Part shown: one piece after another, positions 1-8,233 of the stretch
How positions within the stretch are numbered: the stretch's first letter is position 1
How the letters are laid out: every line of letters starts with the position of its first letter
From: G963691835 sp963691835
Lineage (GTDB): Bacteria > Pseudomonadota > Alphaproteobacteria > Thalassobaculales > Thalassobaculaceae
DNA: 64,000 bases
Assembly (NCBI GenBank): GCA_963691835.1
Contig: OY829383.1
Span: 3,782,001 to 3,846,000 of the forward strand
Reading direction: 5' to 3'
Program-made: the position numbers and the translations under genes
The notes under the pieces: generated by a model
The model's input: only the letters and a program-made list of their open reading frames with translations
Told to the model about the DNA's origin: nothing
Database searches by the model: none

Positions 1-1087
1 TCCAGTTTTCCAAAAGTTTTCCATTTTGGCTTTTCCGGAGGTTCACCACCCGTTCCGCGCGATCCGACTCTGACACTCGGCCAGCAGCCTTTCTCGCCAT
101 TCGCTTGCGGTTGGCTTTATCGCTGTAATGGAGCGCCATGGCCATAGACTTGTGCGCCAGGGCGGACATCAATTCACGGGCACTGGCGCCCTGTTCGGCG
201 AGGATGTTGCCGCGCGTGTGTCGGAGGCCGTGTGCTGAGTATCCCGCATGTCCAGCAGCGGAAACGGCAGCCCGGATCGCTTTGGCTAGCGAGAAGCGCG
301 TCCAAGGTTTGCCGCGAGCGTTCCGAAACAGCGGCGTCCCGGGCTGCGGCGGCGAGGCGCTGGCGTTGATCTCGTCAACAAGGCTCTGCAAATCCGGTGT
401 CAGAGCGGCGTGTGCTTCGGCGCGGGTCCGTTGAGAGGTTTTCTGGGCGATGAGGCTTATTGCGCCGGCCTCGATGTCGTCTTCCGTTGGCGCCCGTAGT
501 TGGCTGAAGTCGCCCACGCGGAGACCTGTTTCGAGGAGTCCCAGAATGGCCCATTGCGTTGGTACGTCGGCCGCGTCGAGAACGGCCTTGAGCACAGGTA
601 GCGGCCACTCCTTGAATGGCTTGCTCTTGGCCATCCGTTCAAAGCCTGCCGCCGGATTGAAACGTGACCAGCCCTTGCGAACGGCGAGTTTCATAACGAG
701 CGACAGGACAGAAAGGATCAGATCGGCTTTTCTCGGCGTGTCGGCAAAGTGATCCGCGATCGCATAGACGTCTGGTGTTGTAAGCTCCTCTACCGCCTCA
801 TCGCCGATCATTTGGCAGATTATATCCAACTTCCGGCGGTAGTCTCGCCGGGTGGATTCAGACAGGTCCTGGAATTTGGGCTGTTGAAGATAGAGAGTCC
901 TGAGCGCGTTGAAGGTGCGGGCGTCGCCCCGGCGTGCTCGCTCTTCAAGGTCTTTGTTGATCTCGTAGACCCGCCGGTTCCGGTCTGTCTCATTGGACGG
1001 CAGTTGCTCACCGGTGACGCGGTGATACCAATAGGTAGCCCCCTTCGAGGTCACCTTCTTGATGTTTTTAGGACGCTTTGTAGCCAC
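1..1087 (-). CDS. int: Tyrosine recombinase (phage integrase), C-terminus beyond the window
   Basis: Catalyses site-specific integration and excision of the prophage. The frame is open from a GTG at 1087 to the left edge with no stop, giving 362 residues in view. The catalytic set is visible: Arg190 in TGLRVGD, His286 and Arg289 in HGLRHTRG, His312, and the nucleophile Tyr321 in ALHYS. Residues 1-60 look like an arm-binding domain and about 60-160 like a core-binding SAM-like domain. It overlaps the excisionase-like gene by 20 bp and is last in the leftward operon. attL should lie just left of the window. Start choice is uncertain: no ATG is available near the expected N-terminus. Confidence 0.93.
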   Translation of the reverse strand, partial: MATKRPKNIKKVTSKGATYWYHRVTGEQLPSNETDRNRRVYEINKDLEERARRGDARTFNALRTLYLQQPKFQDLSESTRRDYRRKLDIICQMIGDEAVEELTTPDVYAIADHFADTPRKADLILSVLSLVMKLAVRKGWSRFNPAAGFERMAKSKPFKEWPLPVLKAVLDAADVPTQWAILGLLETGLRVGDFSQLRAPTEDDIEAGAISLIAQKTSQRTRAEAHAALTPDLQSLVDEINASASPPQPGTPLFRNARGKPWTRFSLAKAIRAAVSAAGHAGYSAHGLRHTRGNILAEQGASARELMSALAHKSMAMALHYSDKANRKRMARKAAGRVSESDRAERVVNLRKSQNGKLLENW

Positions 1088-1319
1088 GGATCTTCTCCGA
1101 GAGATCAGGCTTTACCGACTGGCCCAGGTTGTGGGAGCGGACGACAAACTCTTCAAGCTCCGACCTGAGCCAGAAGCGCATCTCTCCCTCCGCTACAGGC
1201 TGCGGATAGAAGTGTTGGCTGACTTTGCGTCGAAACTCGCTCTCCGAAACGCCTAGATACCAAGCGGCCTGCTTCGCTCGCATCCGGATTGGAGGGTAGC
1301 CAAATGAGGGATTGCCCAT
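1068..1319 (-). CDS. Small HTH protein, excisionase-like
   Basis: 83 residues. The central part (about residues 12-40) contains RAKQAAWYLGVSESEFRRKV, a winged-helix/AlpA-type DNA-binding helix pair as in phage excisionases. It sits immediately upstream of the integrase and overlaps it by 20 bp, the usual place for xis. By position and fold it probably directs excision; this is inference. An AlpA-like transcription factor is the alternative. Confidence 0.7.
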   Translation of the reverse strand: MGNPSFGYPPIRMRAKQAAWYLGVSESEFRRKVSQHFYPQPVAEGEMRFWLRSELEEFVVRSHNLGQSVKPDLSEKIRGYKAS

Positions 1320-1567
1320 TACTGGTCTCCTGCCTCCTCCTTCAGCGCTCGCATACAGTCGACCATCTCGACAAGATCGGGATCGGCGATCACTCGGAAA
1401 TGCTCTCCCTGCCGCAGACCGCCAGCCATCTGGCGAAGCTTCGGGTCGCTGGAAACGCGGGCGTTTAAGGTTTTGACCTCATCGGCAAGGAACCGGTCTG
1501 CCGCCGAAAGGAAGGCGATCATCGTCTCGGCCCGGCTTGGGGTGAGCTTGATTTCGATCTGCCTCAT
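1319..1567 (-). CDS. Hypothetical phage protein, 82 aa
   Basis: Not recognised. A small, helical, charged protein (MRQIEIKLTPSRAETMIAFL at the N-terminus) without signal peptide or membrane segment. Its stop shares a base with the next gene's start, and its start overlaps the previous stop by 4 bp, so it is translationally linked inside the leftward early operon. Position between the recombination genes and xis suggests an accessory early function only. Confidence 0.6.
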   Translation of the reverse strand: MRQIEIKLTPSRAETMIAFLSAADRFLADEVKTLNARVSSDPKLRQMAGGLRQGEHFRVIADPDLVEMVDCMRALKEEAGDQ

Positions 1568-2073
1568 GCTGCGGACTCCTTCTTGGTTGAGATCGCTGCC
1601 TTGAACGTCGTCCAGATCACCTCCCAGAAGCCGACACAGTCGGGGGACAGGGAAAACTGGGGGATGTCCCAGTAATCGTCACGGAAATACCGTCCAAGGG
1701 CCTCCTCTGAGAGAACCTGATCGACGAAGTGATGAGCGCTGCTCGTGTGATCCAGCCAACCCACCTCGCGCCAAGCACGGCGGGCTTCGTCTTTTGTGAG
1801 ATCCCCTTGGCGTCGCATGTCGATGATCTGCTCCTTGAGAGCCTTTACCGACCGGTCAAAGTCGAAAGTCTTAGCCGTCGCCCCGCGCGTTTTCTCAAAG
1901 AAGTATTGGCGGTCTATCCCGGCAAGAAACTCCTTGAGGGTCCGGTCTCCGATGCTGTTCCAGATGTGGCCAAAGCTCCCGAAAGAACCTGTCGCCATGA
2001 ACGTACCGGACTCTTCGTCGATGGTGATGTGGGACCACTCCATGCCCACGTAGATCTTGTAGAACTCAGTCAT
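1564..2073 (-). CDS. Hypothetical phage protein, 169 aa
   Basis: Not recognised. A soluble acidic protein rich in aromatics (MTEFYKIYVGMEWSHITIDE; later GFWEVIWTTFKAAIS). The N-terminal half looks alpha/beta and a helical stretch follows at about residues 70-110. It overlaps both neighbours by 4 bp (ATGA type). No catalytic motif is visible. Confidence 0.65.
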   Translation of the reverse strand: MTEFYKIYVGMEWSHITIDEESGTFMATGSFGSFGHIWNSIGDRTLKEFLAGIDRQYFFEKTRGATAKTFDFDRSVKALKEQIIDMRRQGDLTKDEARRAWREVGWLDHTSSAHHFVDQVLSEEALGRYFRDDYWDIPQFSLSPDCVGFWEVIWTTFKAAISTKKESAA

Positions 2074-2558
2074 CCGATCCTCTCCGCAATACGACCCGTG
2101 GCCATTTCAAACTCCGTATGGAGTTGGCTCCAAAGCGTCCGTGCCTCGGGGTTGGACTCGATCTCAGAGCGAGATTTGACTCCGCACCGTTGGCGGACCA
2201 GAACGGCGGCGCGGTCGGTGCTGTCCACGCCAAGCCACTTTTGGAACTGCCGGTCCTGACACAGCATCGCGATCTTGGTCGCCAAAGGGGTTGGCCGAGT
2301 CCTTTCAGCCCGCTCGGGCTCGGCTGGGGGGTGAGGGGCGGCAACCTCGGGGGGAGAGGCGGTTGGGCTGCCCTCGGGGGAACTGTTCAAAAGCGCAACG
2401 GCGACCCACCGCTCTTGGTGCGGCTGGGGGATCCCGAACTTCTCAATGACGGCTTGTGCGCTCTCGACGGGGATCTCAATCACCATCTGCGCCACCTTGC
2501 GCGTCTTGATCAGTTTGAAGTCGGCGTATGTCCCGGTGATCGCGATTGCGTCGGTCAT
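2070..2558 (-). CDS. Conserved phage early protein, 162 aa
   Basis: The N-terminus, with ITGTYADFKLIKTRKVAQ followed by VIEIPVES, resembles a family of small early proteins often found near recombination genes in siphophages; its function is unknown to me. Residues about 60-90 form a Pro/Glu-rich linker, and the C-terminal 70 residues are helical with Cys, Arg and Trp. It lies 36 bp downstream of ssb in the leftward operon. Confidence 0.6.
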   Translation of the reverse strand: MTDAIAITGTYADFKLIKTRKVAQMVIEIPVESAQAVIEKFGIPQPHQERWVAVALLNSSPEGSPTASPPEVAAPHPPAEPERAERTRPTPLATKIAMLCQDRQFQKWLGVDSTDRAAVLVRQRCGVKSRSEIESNPEARTLWSQLHTEFEMATGRIAERIG

Positions 2559-2594
2559 TTTGGTTACCTCAACAATGATCCATAAATCATTGAA

Positions 2595-3080
2595 TCAAAA
2601 CGGAATATCATCGTCTAAGTCATCATGCAGCGGTGCTTGCATTTCCCGGCCTTTGGCCTTTGCGTAGTCACTTGCGCTGGATTGGCTGCTTGACCGGCTC
2701 TCTCCGCGCGAACCGCGATCGTCGTCGCCGCGTCCACCAAGCAAGGTCAACGCGCCGCGATACCGCTGGAGGACGACCTCCGTCGCGTAGCGCTCTGTCC
2801 CGGACTGGTCGGTCCACTTACGAGTTTGGAGTTGGCCTTCCAGGTAGACCTTGGAGCCCTTGCGAAGGTACTGCTCGGCGACCTTGGCAAGCCCTTCGTT
2901 GAAGATCACAACGCGATGCCACTGAACCTTTTCTCGCTGCTCCTCCGTGTTGCGGTCTTTCCACCGCTCAGAGGTGGCAATCGAGAGGTTGACGATCTTC
3001 GATCCGTCCTGGGTGCTTCGGATATCCGGGTCCTGACCGAGATTCCCGACCAGAATGACCTTATTCACACTTCCCGACAT
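2595..3080 (-). CDS. ssb: Single-stranded DNA-binding protein
   Basis: 161 residues. OB-fold over about residues 1-110 (VNKVILVGNLGQDPDIR, then KVQWHRVVIF and GSKVYLEGQLQTRKW), a Gly/Ser/Arg-rich linker, and the acidic tip DDDIPF that recruits partner proteins. It binds ssDNA during phage recombination and replication. Its start abuts the stop of the Bet annealase gene, so Ssb, Bet and YqaJ exonuclease form one recombination cassette. Confidence 0.95.
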   Translation of the reverse strand: MSGSVNKVILVGNLGQDPDIRSTQDGSKIVNLSIATSERWKDRNTEEQREKVQWHRVVIFNEGLAKVAEQYLRKGSKVYLEGQLQTRKWTDQSGTERYATEVVLQRYRGALTLLGGRGDDDRGSRGESRSSSQSSASDYAKAKGREMQAPLHDDLDDDIPF

Positions 3081-4102
3081 CAGCCGGCCTCCTCGTTCTG
3101 GAGTTCGTTGATCTCGGCGATGAGCCTTTCAGCATCACCGAGGAGTTTGTCTGCGACGAGCCGCTTGGCCACGTCCTCGTTGTTGTCGACGAGGGAGAAC
3201 CGGCCTTCGGGTACGGTGTCCTTCATCTCCTGCCGATAAGCGGTGATCCACTCGGCGGGGACATAGGTTCCGACCACTCCGCCCGTGGCGCTGATCAGCG
3301 GTAGCCGCTCGCCTTCCGGCCCTTGCAGGTCCGCCCGTCCGCTCGTGTCGCGGGGGATCTCCTCGTCGATCTCCTCTTGGGTCTCGACCGGGGCGATGCC
3401 TGCAAAACCGTCCAACTGCGAGCCCGCTGGCGTCTCGACGATCTGTGCTGGCTCTACCCGACCGGCGATCTCGTGAGCCGGGATGGTCGCGGCCTCTTCA
3501 GCCGACAGTTCTCCGCCAAGCTCCTCCGGGAACGCGGCCCGCAAGGCGGCGGCTTCCGCACACTTCTGTAGCTGGCCGACCTTCCGGCGCTGCCACATGC
3601 TGTTGGGCGCACCCCTCGACTCCGCGAAGGTCTCTTCCCAGTAGACTTCGGGTCCTGGGAAAGCGAAGCGCTGGCCGTTAACAATCCGATAGACCGTGAT
3701 CTGCGCCCACTCCGGAAACTCCAGCGTGACCTCTTTGCCGTCGCGATCCGTCCAGGTGTTGGTGATTTTTGGTCCGTACTGGACCCGGTCCATACCCGCG
3801 AACTTGCCGGTTCGGTGCGCTGTCGTGCGTAGCTCGGCGATCGCCGGCCAAACGGTCTCGATCCACTGGCGCTTCGCCTTGTCGTAGTGCGGGACGATGT
3901 GAACGACCCTCTTCATCACATCCAGGCCGCGCGCCTTACAGTAGTTGACCGCTAGAATGATCGCCTCATGGCTCTTTGCCGCCGGGAAGATGGAGTCCGT
4001 CAGCACACGCCACATGCCGATGTCGATTTCGTACTTTGTCATTAGCCTCTTGTCATAGGGGAGGCGGGGCGGCTGGACGGAGGGGAGGTTTGCTGCGGCC
4101 AT
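3080..4102 (-). CDS. bet: Phage recombination protein Bet (RecT-type annealase)
   Basis: 340 residues from the ATG at 4102, preceded by GGAGG at good spacing; a longer frame upstream has no such site and overlaps the exonuclease gene. The region around residues 35-100 (AVNYCKARGLDVMKRVVHIV, then VWPAIAELRTTAHRTGKFAG) is the typical Bet core. The protein anneals complementary single strands produced by the exonuclease. Downstream is ssb and upstream the YqaJ exonuclease. The C-terminal third is acidic and less conserved, a likely interaction tail. Confidence 0.92.
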   Translation of the reverse strand: MAAANLPSVQPPRLPYDKRLMTKYEIDIGMWRVLTDSIFPAAKSHEAIILAVNYCKARGLDVMKRVVHIVPHYDKAKRQWIETVWPAIAELRTTAHRTGKFAGMDRVQYGPKITNTWTDRDGKEVTLEFPEWAQITVYRIVNGQRFAFPGPEVYWEETFAESRGAPNSMWQRRKVGQLQKCAEAAALRAAFPEELGGELSAEEAATIPAHEIAGRVEPAQIVETPAGSQLDGFAGIAPVETQEEIDEEIPRDTSGRADLQGPEGERLPLISATGGVVGTYVPAEWITAYRQEMKDTVPEGRFSLVDNNEDVAKRLVADKLLGDAERLIAEINELQNEEAG

Positions 4103-4104
4103 GA

Positions 4105-5088
4105 TCAGGCCTCCTGTGGGATGTACTCGGTGACTTTCAGGCCACCGCGATAGGGCTTCTTGTCCTTGGGCTCGACGGCGGGCCAACCGATGTTCCAACC
4201 GGTCGTGCTGCCGCGCGTGGCCTCGCCCATGCGGCGCGTGATCTGAGCCTTGATGCCAGCCTCTTGGTCTTGGAGGCCCTTGCGTTCGGTGCTGATCCGG
4301 TCGAACTCGGCGCAAAGGCCCGGCAGTTCGTTATCCGCCGTCAGGTCGATGAACTTGTCCTTCACGCCTGCTGCATAGAGGGTTTTGACCGTATCGATGT
4401 CCGCGTAGATGTCGGGAGACCTACGCTCGTGGACCGCCCGCCAGAAGCACCGAACGGCGTCTTCCAGCTTCATGATCGTGGCCGCGTGGGCGTCAAACCG
4501 TTTGCGGTAGAGGGTGTTGCCAGCAACACAAACGACGACCCATCCATGGGTGCTGTTGGTGCCCGCGATCTGAGCCTGTAGCTGAAGGGTGATGTCCATC
4601 GGCGGGTCAACAATCTCGCCGTTCTTGGCCCCCCAAGAGTCGCGGAACACCAAGAAATCCACATTCTTGAACTCGACGGGCGGATAGCCGCTGGAGATCT
4701 CTTCATAGTCCCGGCTGGCACCCATACCCTTGACGCGCGGGTGCTGGATGTAGCGGCGGGCCTTGCGGAGCTTCCAACCCCACTTGTGGCTAGCCCACTG
4801 CGCCAGCGCGGGCTCCAGGAACCTCCCGGCGTTCACGCGCTCGACCTCATCAAGGTTGTCGAGCTTGACCAAGCCAGCCTTCTCCATCCACAGCCGGTAA
4901 CCAGTCTTGTGCCGCCCAACACAGCCGAGGCATTCAGCCCCTTCCGGGATCTCCTCGAACATATGGAGGTAAGCGATCCGGTCGCCCACGCGATACTGAT
5001 AGAAGAGGCTGGCGACCTCAGATGCGCCGACGTGTTGGGCGCGCAAAGAATGCCAGTGCTCGTCACTGCGGACGGCGATACTGCTCAT
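4105..5088 (-). CDS. YqaJ-type viral recombinase/exonuclease
   Basis: 327 residues. A PD-(D/E)XK nuclease of the YqaJ/lambda-Exo class: QHVGASEVASLF near the N-terminus, the Glu/Lys motif in PPVEFKNVDFLVF and the following helix with ITLQLQAQIAG. It degrades one strand of dsDNA ends so that Bet can anneal the product. It ends 2 bp before bet. It also carries CLGCVGRH near residue 54, a possible metal-binding pair not essential to the family. Confidence 0.9.
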   Translation of the reverse strand: MSSIAVRSDEHWHSLRAQHVGASEVASLFYQYRVGDRIAYLHMFEEIPEGAECLGCVGRHKTGYRLWMEKAGLVKLDNLDEVERVNAGRFLEPALAQWASHKWGWKLRKARRYIQHPRVKGMGASRDYEEISSGYPPVEFKNVDFLVFRDSWGAKNGEIVDPPMDITLQLQAQIAGTNSTHGWVVVCVAGNTLYRKRFDAHAATIMKLEDAVRCFWRAVHERRSPDIYADIDTVKTLYAAGVKDKFIDLTADNELPGLCAEFDRISTERKGLQDQEAGIKAQITRRMGEATRGSTTGWNIGWPAVEPKDKKPYRGGLKVTEYIPQEA

Positions 5089-5089
5089 C

Positions 5090-5503
5090 TCAGTCTCCCG
5101 CGTGTTGTTTGTTGAGGTCTGCTCGCTGGCGTGCGCCGAAAATCACGGCCTCTGCCCGAGCAGTCTTGTCTTCCTTGTTCCGGAGGCTCCAGAGCGTGGA
5201 CGCGGTCGCGACGGCGTCGATGTGCCAATCGCTCCAGAACGTGACCTCGCCAACCCTGTGTTGTCGCTCGTGGCAACCGTGGCAGAGCGGCACGGTGTAT
5301 CGGTCATTGGGCCTGAGTGAGACCCCGCCGTCCGTTCCTTTGCGGACATGCGCGCACTCCATTTGGACGGCTTCCGGAGAGGCCCCGCATCCAAGGCAGG
5401 TCAGAGTTCGGATCCACTTCTGGTGCCAAGGCTGCTCTCGGTCGTTGACCTTCGTGCGCCCGTGCTTGAGCGGCTTCTTGGCGATGCGCGCTGGCCAGCT
5501 CAT
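5090..5503 (-). CDS. HNH/DUF968-like phage nuclease
   Basis: 137 residues from the ATG at 5503, whose ATGA overlaps the stop of the preceding gene. Cys pair CLGCG, then ECAHVRKG and PLCHGCHERQHRVG give a Zn-stabilised HNH layout like the DUF968 group of phage recombination nucleases. It sits directly upstream of the YqaJ exonuclease gene, so a role in recombination intermediates is plausible. A longer in-frame upstream extension is Arg/Pro-rich junk and was rejected. Confidence 0.75.
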   Translation of the reverse strand: MSWPARIAKKPLKHGRTKVNDREQPWHQKWIRTLTCLGCGASPEAVQMECAHVRKGTDGGVSLRPNDRYTVPLCHGCHERQHRVGEVTFWSDWHIDAVATASTLWSLRNKEDKTARAEAVIFGARQRADLNKQHAGD

Positions 5504-5652
5504 CGGGTCAACTCCGAGCCGAAGGCATGGGCGATGACGGCGATCAGGCAGACGGCGACCAACAGGACCGCGCCCTCGAGGATCGCGGAGAGAATCGGCC
5601 GCTCGGTGGCCAGCCGGTCTTCCCACTCGGTAATGCGCTCAAAGAAGGTCAT
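5500..5652 (-). CDS. Small single-pass membrane protein, 50 aa
   Basis: Starts MTFFERITEWEDRLATERPI and then has one hydrophobic helix (residues about 20-43, AVLLVAVCLIAVIAHAF). Both ends overlap neighbours as ATGA, so it is coupled to flanking translation, which supports it as a true gene despite its size. Function unknown; early-operon small membrane proteins sometimes act in exclusion, which is speculation here. Confidence 0.6.
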   Translation of the reverse strand: MTFFERITEWEDRLATERPILSAILEGAVLLVAVCLIAVIAHAFGSELTR

Positions 5653-5858
5653 GGCTGATTGACCTTGGGCTCGGCTGCGTCGGCCTTGCAGCGCGCTTTG
5701 ATGAGAGCCTTCGCTAACGCTGTCGCGTATTCCACGGCAAGCGATGCGGCATCATCCGGCGGCATGGACTGACCCAAAACCCGTGCGCCGGTCAGCAGAC
5801 CAGCAAGGGCATGGCCTGCAAGATGGTCGCGCAGGTCTTCCATAGAAGCTCGCATCAC
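5649..5858 (-). CDS. Hypothetical phage protein, 69 aa
   Basis: Not recognised. Helical, Ala-rich protein (ASLAVEYATALAKALIKARC) without membrane helix. ATG at 5858 gives overlap with the preceding stop; MEDLRDHL at 5843 is an alternative start. Coupled on both sides by 4-bp overlaps. Confidence 0.55.
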   Translation of the reverse strand: MMRASMEDLRDHLAGHALAGLLTGARVLGQSMPPDDAASLAVEYATALAKALIKARCKADAAEPKVNQP

Positions 5859-6523
5859 GCCGCCTCCGTCTCGGGGTTTTCAGCCTCAAAACATTCGATA
5901 AAGACGCGGGTTTGCCATTCCACTGCGGCGTTAGCGGCGGCCTGTGCGGCGAGCCAGGCAGTATCTTCGACGGCCGATGCGGCGTCCCATACGGCCTCTG
6001 CGACAGCCTCAACGGCCCATGCGGCGGCCGATTCAGCGTGCGTGGCGCCCGTAGCGGCGGTCCACGCGGCGTCCCTGGCGGCCCGTGCGGCCCGTGCGGC
6101 GTATTCGGCGTCTGCGGCGTGCGCGGCGTGCGCGGCGTCCCATGCGCCGCCCCTGGCGGTGCCCCACTCTTCGCAACCCACAGGTTTTCCCTCTAAGCGC
6201 CGCTTGTGTAGATCAACAACCGCACCGATGGCGCTCCTCTGCTGATCATCAGACGGTTTCAGCCGACTAAGGCACCCGTGGTCAGGATCAGACAGGATCG
6301 CGACTAAGAACCGAGACAAAACACGGTCTATTTCGTTTGACGGTTGGACTGCGCGGAGGCACCAAAGAGCATCCGCAATGCCGTTGGACTTCACGATGGT
6401 TGTTAGCAGTATAGGGGTGTCACGGCCATACGCCTTGATGTCGCCCAGTGACTTTGCCAATTTCCGATACCCACTATCGGAAAAACCGTGGGATCGGATT
6501 GCTTCGAAAGTTGTGTGCAACAT
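5855..6523 (-). CDS. Alanine-rich repeat protein (Imm-5-like)
   Basis: 222 residues from the ATG at 6523. Residues 1-110 form a helical domain (LHTTFEAIRSHGFSDSGYRK); about 125-205 consist of short Ala/Trp/Glu repeats of the type AAW-AA-EA, similar to alanine-rich proteins annotated as putative immunity proteins. The last residues, ENPETEAA, match the tail of the three pentapeptide proteins encoded next door although the rest is unrelated. No enzymatic motif seen. Function unknown. Confidence 0.65.
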   Translation of the reverse strand: MLHTTFEAIRSHGFSDSGYRKLAKSLGDIKAYGRDTPILLTTIVKSNGIADALWCLRAVQPSNEIDRVLSRFLVAILSDPDHGCLSRLKPSDDQQRSAIGAVVDLHKRRLEGKPVGCEEWGTARGGAWDAAHAAHAADAEYAARAARAARDAAWTAATGATHAESAAAWAVEAVAEAVWDAASAVEDTAWLAAQAAANAAVEWQTRVFIECFEAENPETEAA

Positions 6524-6525
6524 TG

Positions 6526-7221
6526 TTACGCCGCCTCCGTCTTGGGGGTTTCCGCGCGAACGGCTGCCACCGCCTCGAAATAAGTGAGCGCAGCCATCAC
6601 CTCGCGGCGGTCGTCTTTGTTGGCCCAGTAGGCATAGGCTTCGGTGAGGCTCATTGTCCGGCACCCCACGCGTACCCACGGCTCGCCTTTGTGCCACCAG
6701 CCAACTGCGCGCCAGCCGTCCGGGTAGCCGAGATCTACGGCGCCGTTTGCGCCGCTTAGGTTGGCGCCGGTCAGGTCGGCGTCGGTCAGGTAGGCGCCGC
6801 GCAGGTTGGCGCCGGTCAGGTTGGCGCCGGTCAGGTTGGCGCCGGTCAGGTTGGCGTTAATAAGGTCGGCGTTAATCAGCTTGGCGCCGGACAGGTCGGC
6901 GCCGGTCAGGTTGGTGCCGGGCAGGCAGGCGTTGGACAGGTTGGCGCGGGTCAGGTTGGCGTCGATCAGGTTGGCGCCGGTCAGGTCAGCGCCGCTCAAG
7001 TGGGCGTCGGTCAGGTTGGCGCGGCGCAGGTTGGCGCGGCGCAGGTTGGCGCCGTACAGGTTGGCGCTGGTCAGGTCGGCGTCGATCAGGTTGGCGCGGG
7101 ACAGGAAGGCACCGCGCAGGTCAGCGCCGGTCAGGTTGGCGCGTTCGCCTTGATTGCTGTCCGCAAGCCACGCGGCGTGCGCGTCGAGAATCTCCAAAAG
7201 CTTGTCTGTTGTGTATTGCAT
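6526..7221 (-). CDS. Pentapeptide-repeat protein 1
   Basis: 231 residues. A short N-terminal helix (TTDKLLEILDAHAAWLADSN) is followed by about 25 A(D/N)LxG-type pentapeptides (residues 28-150) forming a right-handed quadrilateral beta helix, then a compact C-terminal domain (LGYPDGWRAVGWWHKGEPW, with FEAVAAVRAETPKTEAA at the end). Proteins of this fold can mimic DNA or act as adaptors, but no partner can be named. Same architecture as the gene at 7670-8230. The repeats create a 15-bp DNA periodicity. Confidence 0.85.
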   Translation of the reverse strand: MQYTTDKLLEILDAHAAWLADSNQGERANLTGADLRGAFLSRANLIDADLTSANLYGANLRRANLRRANLTDAHLSGADLTGANLIDANLTRANLSNACLPGTNLTGADLSGAKLINADLINANLTGANLTGANLTGANLRGAYLTDADLTGANLSGANGAVDLGYPDGWRAVGWWHKGEPWVRVGCRTMSLTEAYAYWANKDDRREVMAALTYFEAVAAVRAETPKTEAA

Positions 7222-7673
7222 CAGACCGCCTCCGTCTCGGGGGTTTCAGGCGGCGTGAAGCCTTCGGGGAGAAGGGCGCCGGTCAGGTAGGCGTGGGACA
7301 GTTCGGCGCCGGTCAGGTTGGCGTCGGTCAGGTCGGCAACGACCAGGTTGGCGCGGCGCAGGTCGGCGCCGGTCAGGTTGGCGTCGGTCAGGTCGGCAAC
7401 GACAAGTTTGGCGCGGCGCAGGTCGGCGCCGATCAGGTTGGCGCAGCGCAGGTCGGCGCCATGCAGGTCGGCGCCGGTCAGGTTGGTGCCGCGCAGGCAG
7501 GCGTTGGACAGGTTGGCGTCGGCCAAGTCGGCGTAGGCCAAGTCGGAGTCGGACAGGTCGGCACCGCGCAGGTCGGCACCGCGCAGGTGGGCGCGTTTGC
7601 CGCCCTCGCGATTCAACCACGCGGCGTGGTCGTAGAGAATTTTCCTTAGTTTTGACTCTTTAAATTCCATCAC
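7221..7673 (-). CDS. Pentapeptide-repeat protein 2 (lacks C-terminal domain)
   Basis: 150 residues. N-terminal helix (KLRKILYDHAAWLNREGGKR) and about 22 pentapeptides, ending directly in the short tag TPETPETEAV. The WRAVGWW domain of its two neighbours is missing, so this is either a shortened paralogue or a natural single-domain form. It overlaps both neighbours, as expected for tandem duplicates within one operon. Confidence 0.8.
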   Translation of the reverse strand: MMEFKESKLRKILYDHAAWLNREGGKRAHLRGADLRGADLSDSDLAYADLADANLSNACLRGTNLTGADLHGADLRCANLIGADLRRAKLVVADLTDANLTGADLRRANLVVADLTDANLTGAELSHAYLTGALLPEGFTPPETPETEAV

Positions 7674-8230
7674 GCCGCCTCCGTCTCAGGGGTTTCCGCG
7701 CGAATGGAAGCGACTGCCTCGAAATAATCGAGCGCGACCATGACCTCGCGACGGTCGGGCTTGCCGGACCAGTACGCACGACCTTCGTCCAGGCTCATTG
7801 TCCGGCACCCCACGCGTACCCACGGCTCGCCATCTTTCCACCACCCGACCGCGCGCCAGCCGTCTGGATAGCCAAGACCGACAACCCCTTTTGTGCCGTA
7901 CAGGTTGGCGTCCGACAGGTAGGCGCCGGACAGGTCGGCACCGCGCAGGTCGGCGCCGGACAGGTTGGCGTCGGTCAGGTAGGCGCCGCGCAGGTTGGCG
8001 TTAATAAGGTCGGCGTTAATAAGGTCGGCGTTAATCAGCTTGGCGCCGGTCAGGCAGGCGTCGGTCAGGATGGCGCCGGTCAGGTCGGCGCCGGTCAGAT
8101 TGGCGCCGGTCAGCTTGGCGCGGATCAGGTAGGCGTGGGACAGTTCGGCGCGCTCGCCGCCTTCACCCTTCAGCCACAAGGCGTGGTTTGACAGGATTTC
8201 TACGAGTGCTTCTGTTGAGATATCCCTCAT
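7670..8230 (-). CDS. Pentapeptide-repeat protein 3
   Basis: 186 residues with the same plan as the protein at 6526-7221: N-terminal helix (EALVEILSNHALWLKGEGGE), about 17 pentapeptides, and the C-terminal domain (GYPDGWRAVGWWKDGEPWVR, ending ETPETEAA). The C-terminal domains of the two are nearly identical while repeat number differs, indicating duplication with repeat expansion or contraction. Confidence 0.85.
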   Translation of the reverse strand: MRDISTEALVEILSNHALWLKGEGGERAELSHAYLIRAKLTGANLTGADLTGAILTDACLTGAKLINADLINADLINANLRGAYLTDANLSGADLRGADLSGAYLSDANLYGTKGVVGLGYPDGWRAVGWWKDGEPWVRVGCRTMSLDEGRAYWSGKPDRREVMVALDYFEAVASIRAETPETEAA

Positions 8231-8233
8231 CGC

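Noticed and set aside
6654..7649. Plus-strand frames with repeated Arg/Leu or Gly/Gln/Val motifs
   Set aside because: They mirror the pentapeptide genes on the minus strand and have no sensible composition.
6760..8140. CRISPR-like or satellite array because of regular 15-bp repeats
   Set aside because: The periodicity is explained by pentapeptide codons (A-D/N-L-x-x); there are no spacers and the frames on the minus strand stay open.
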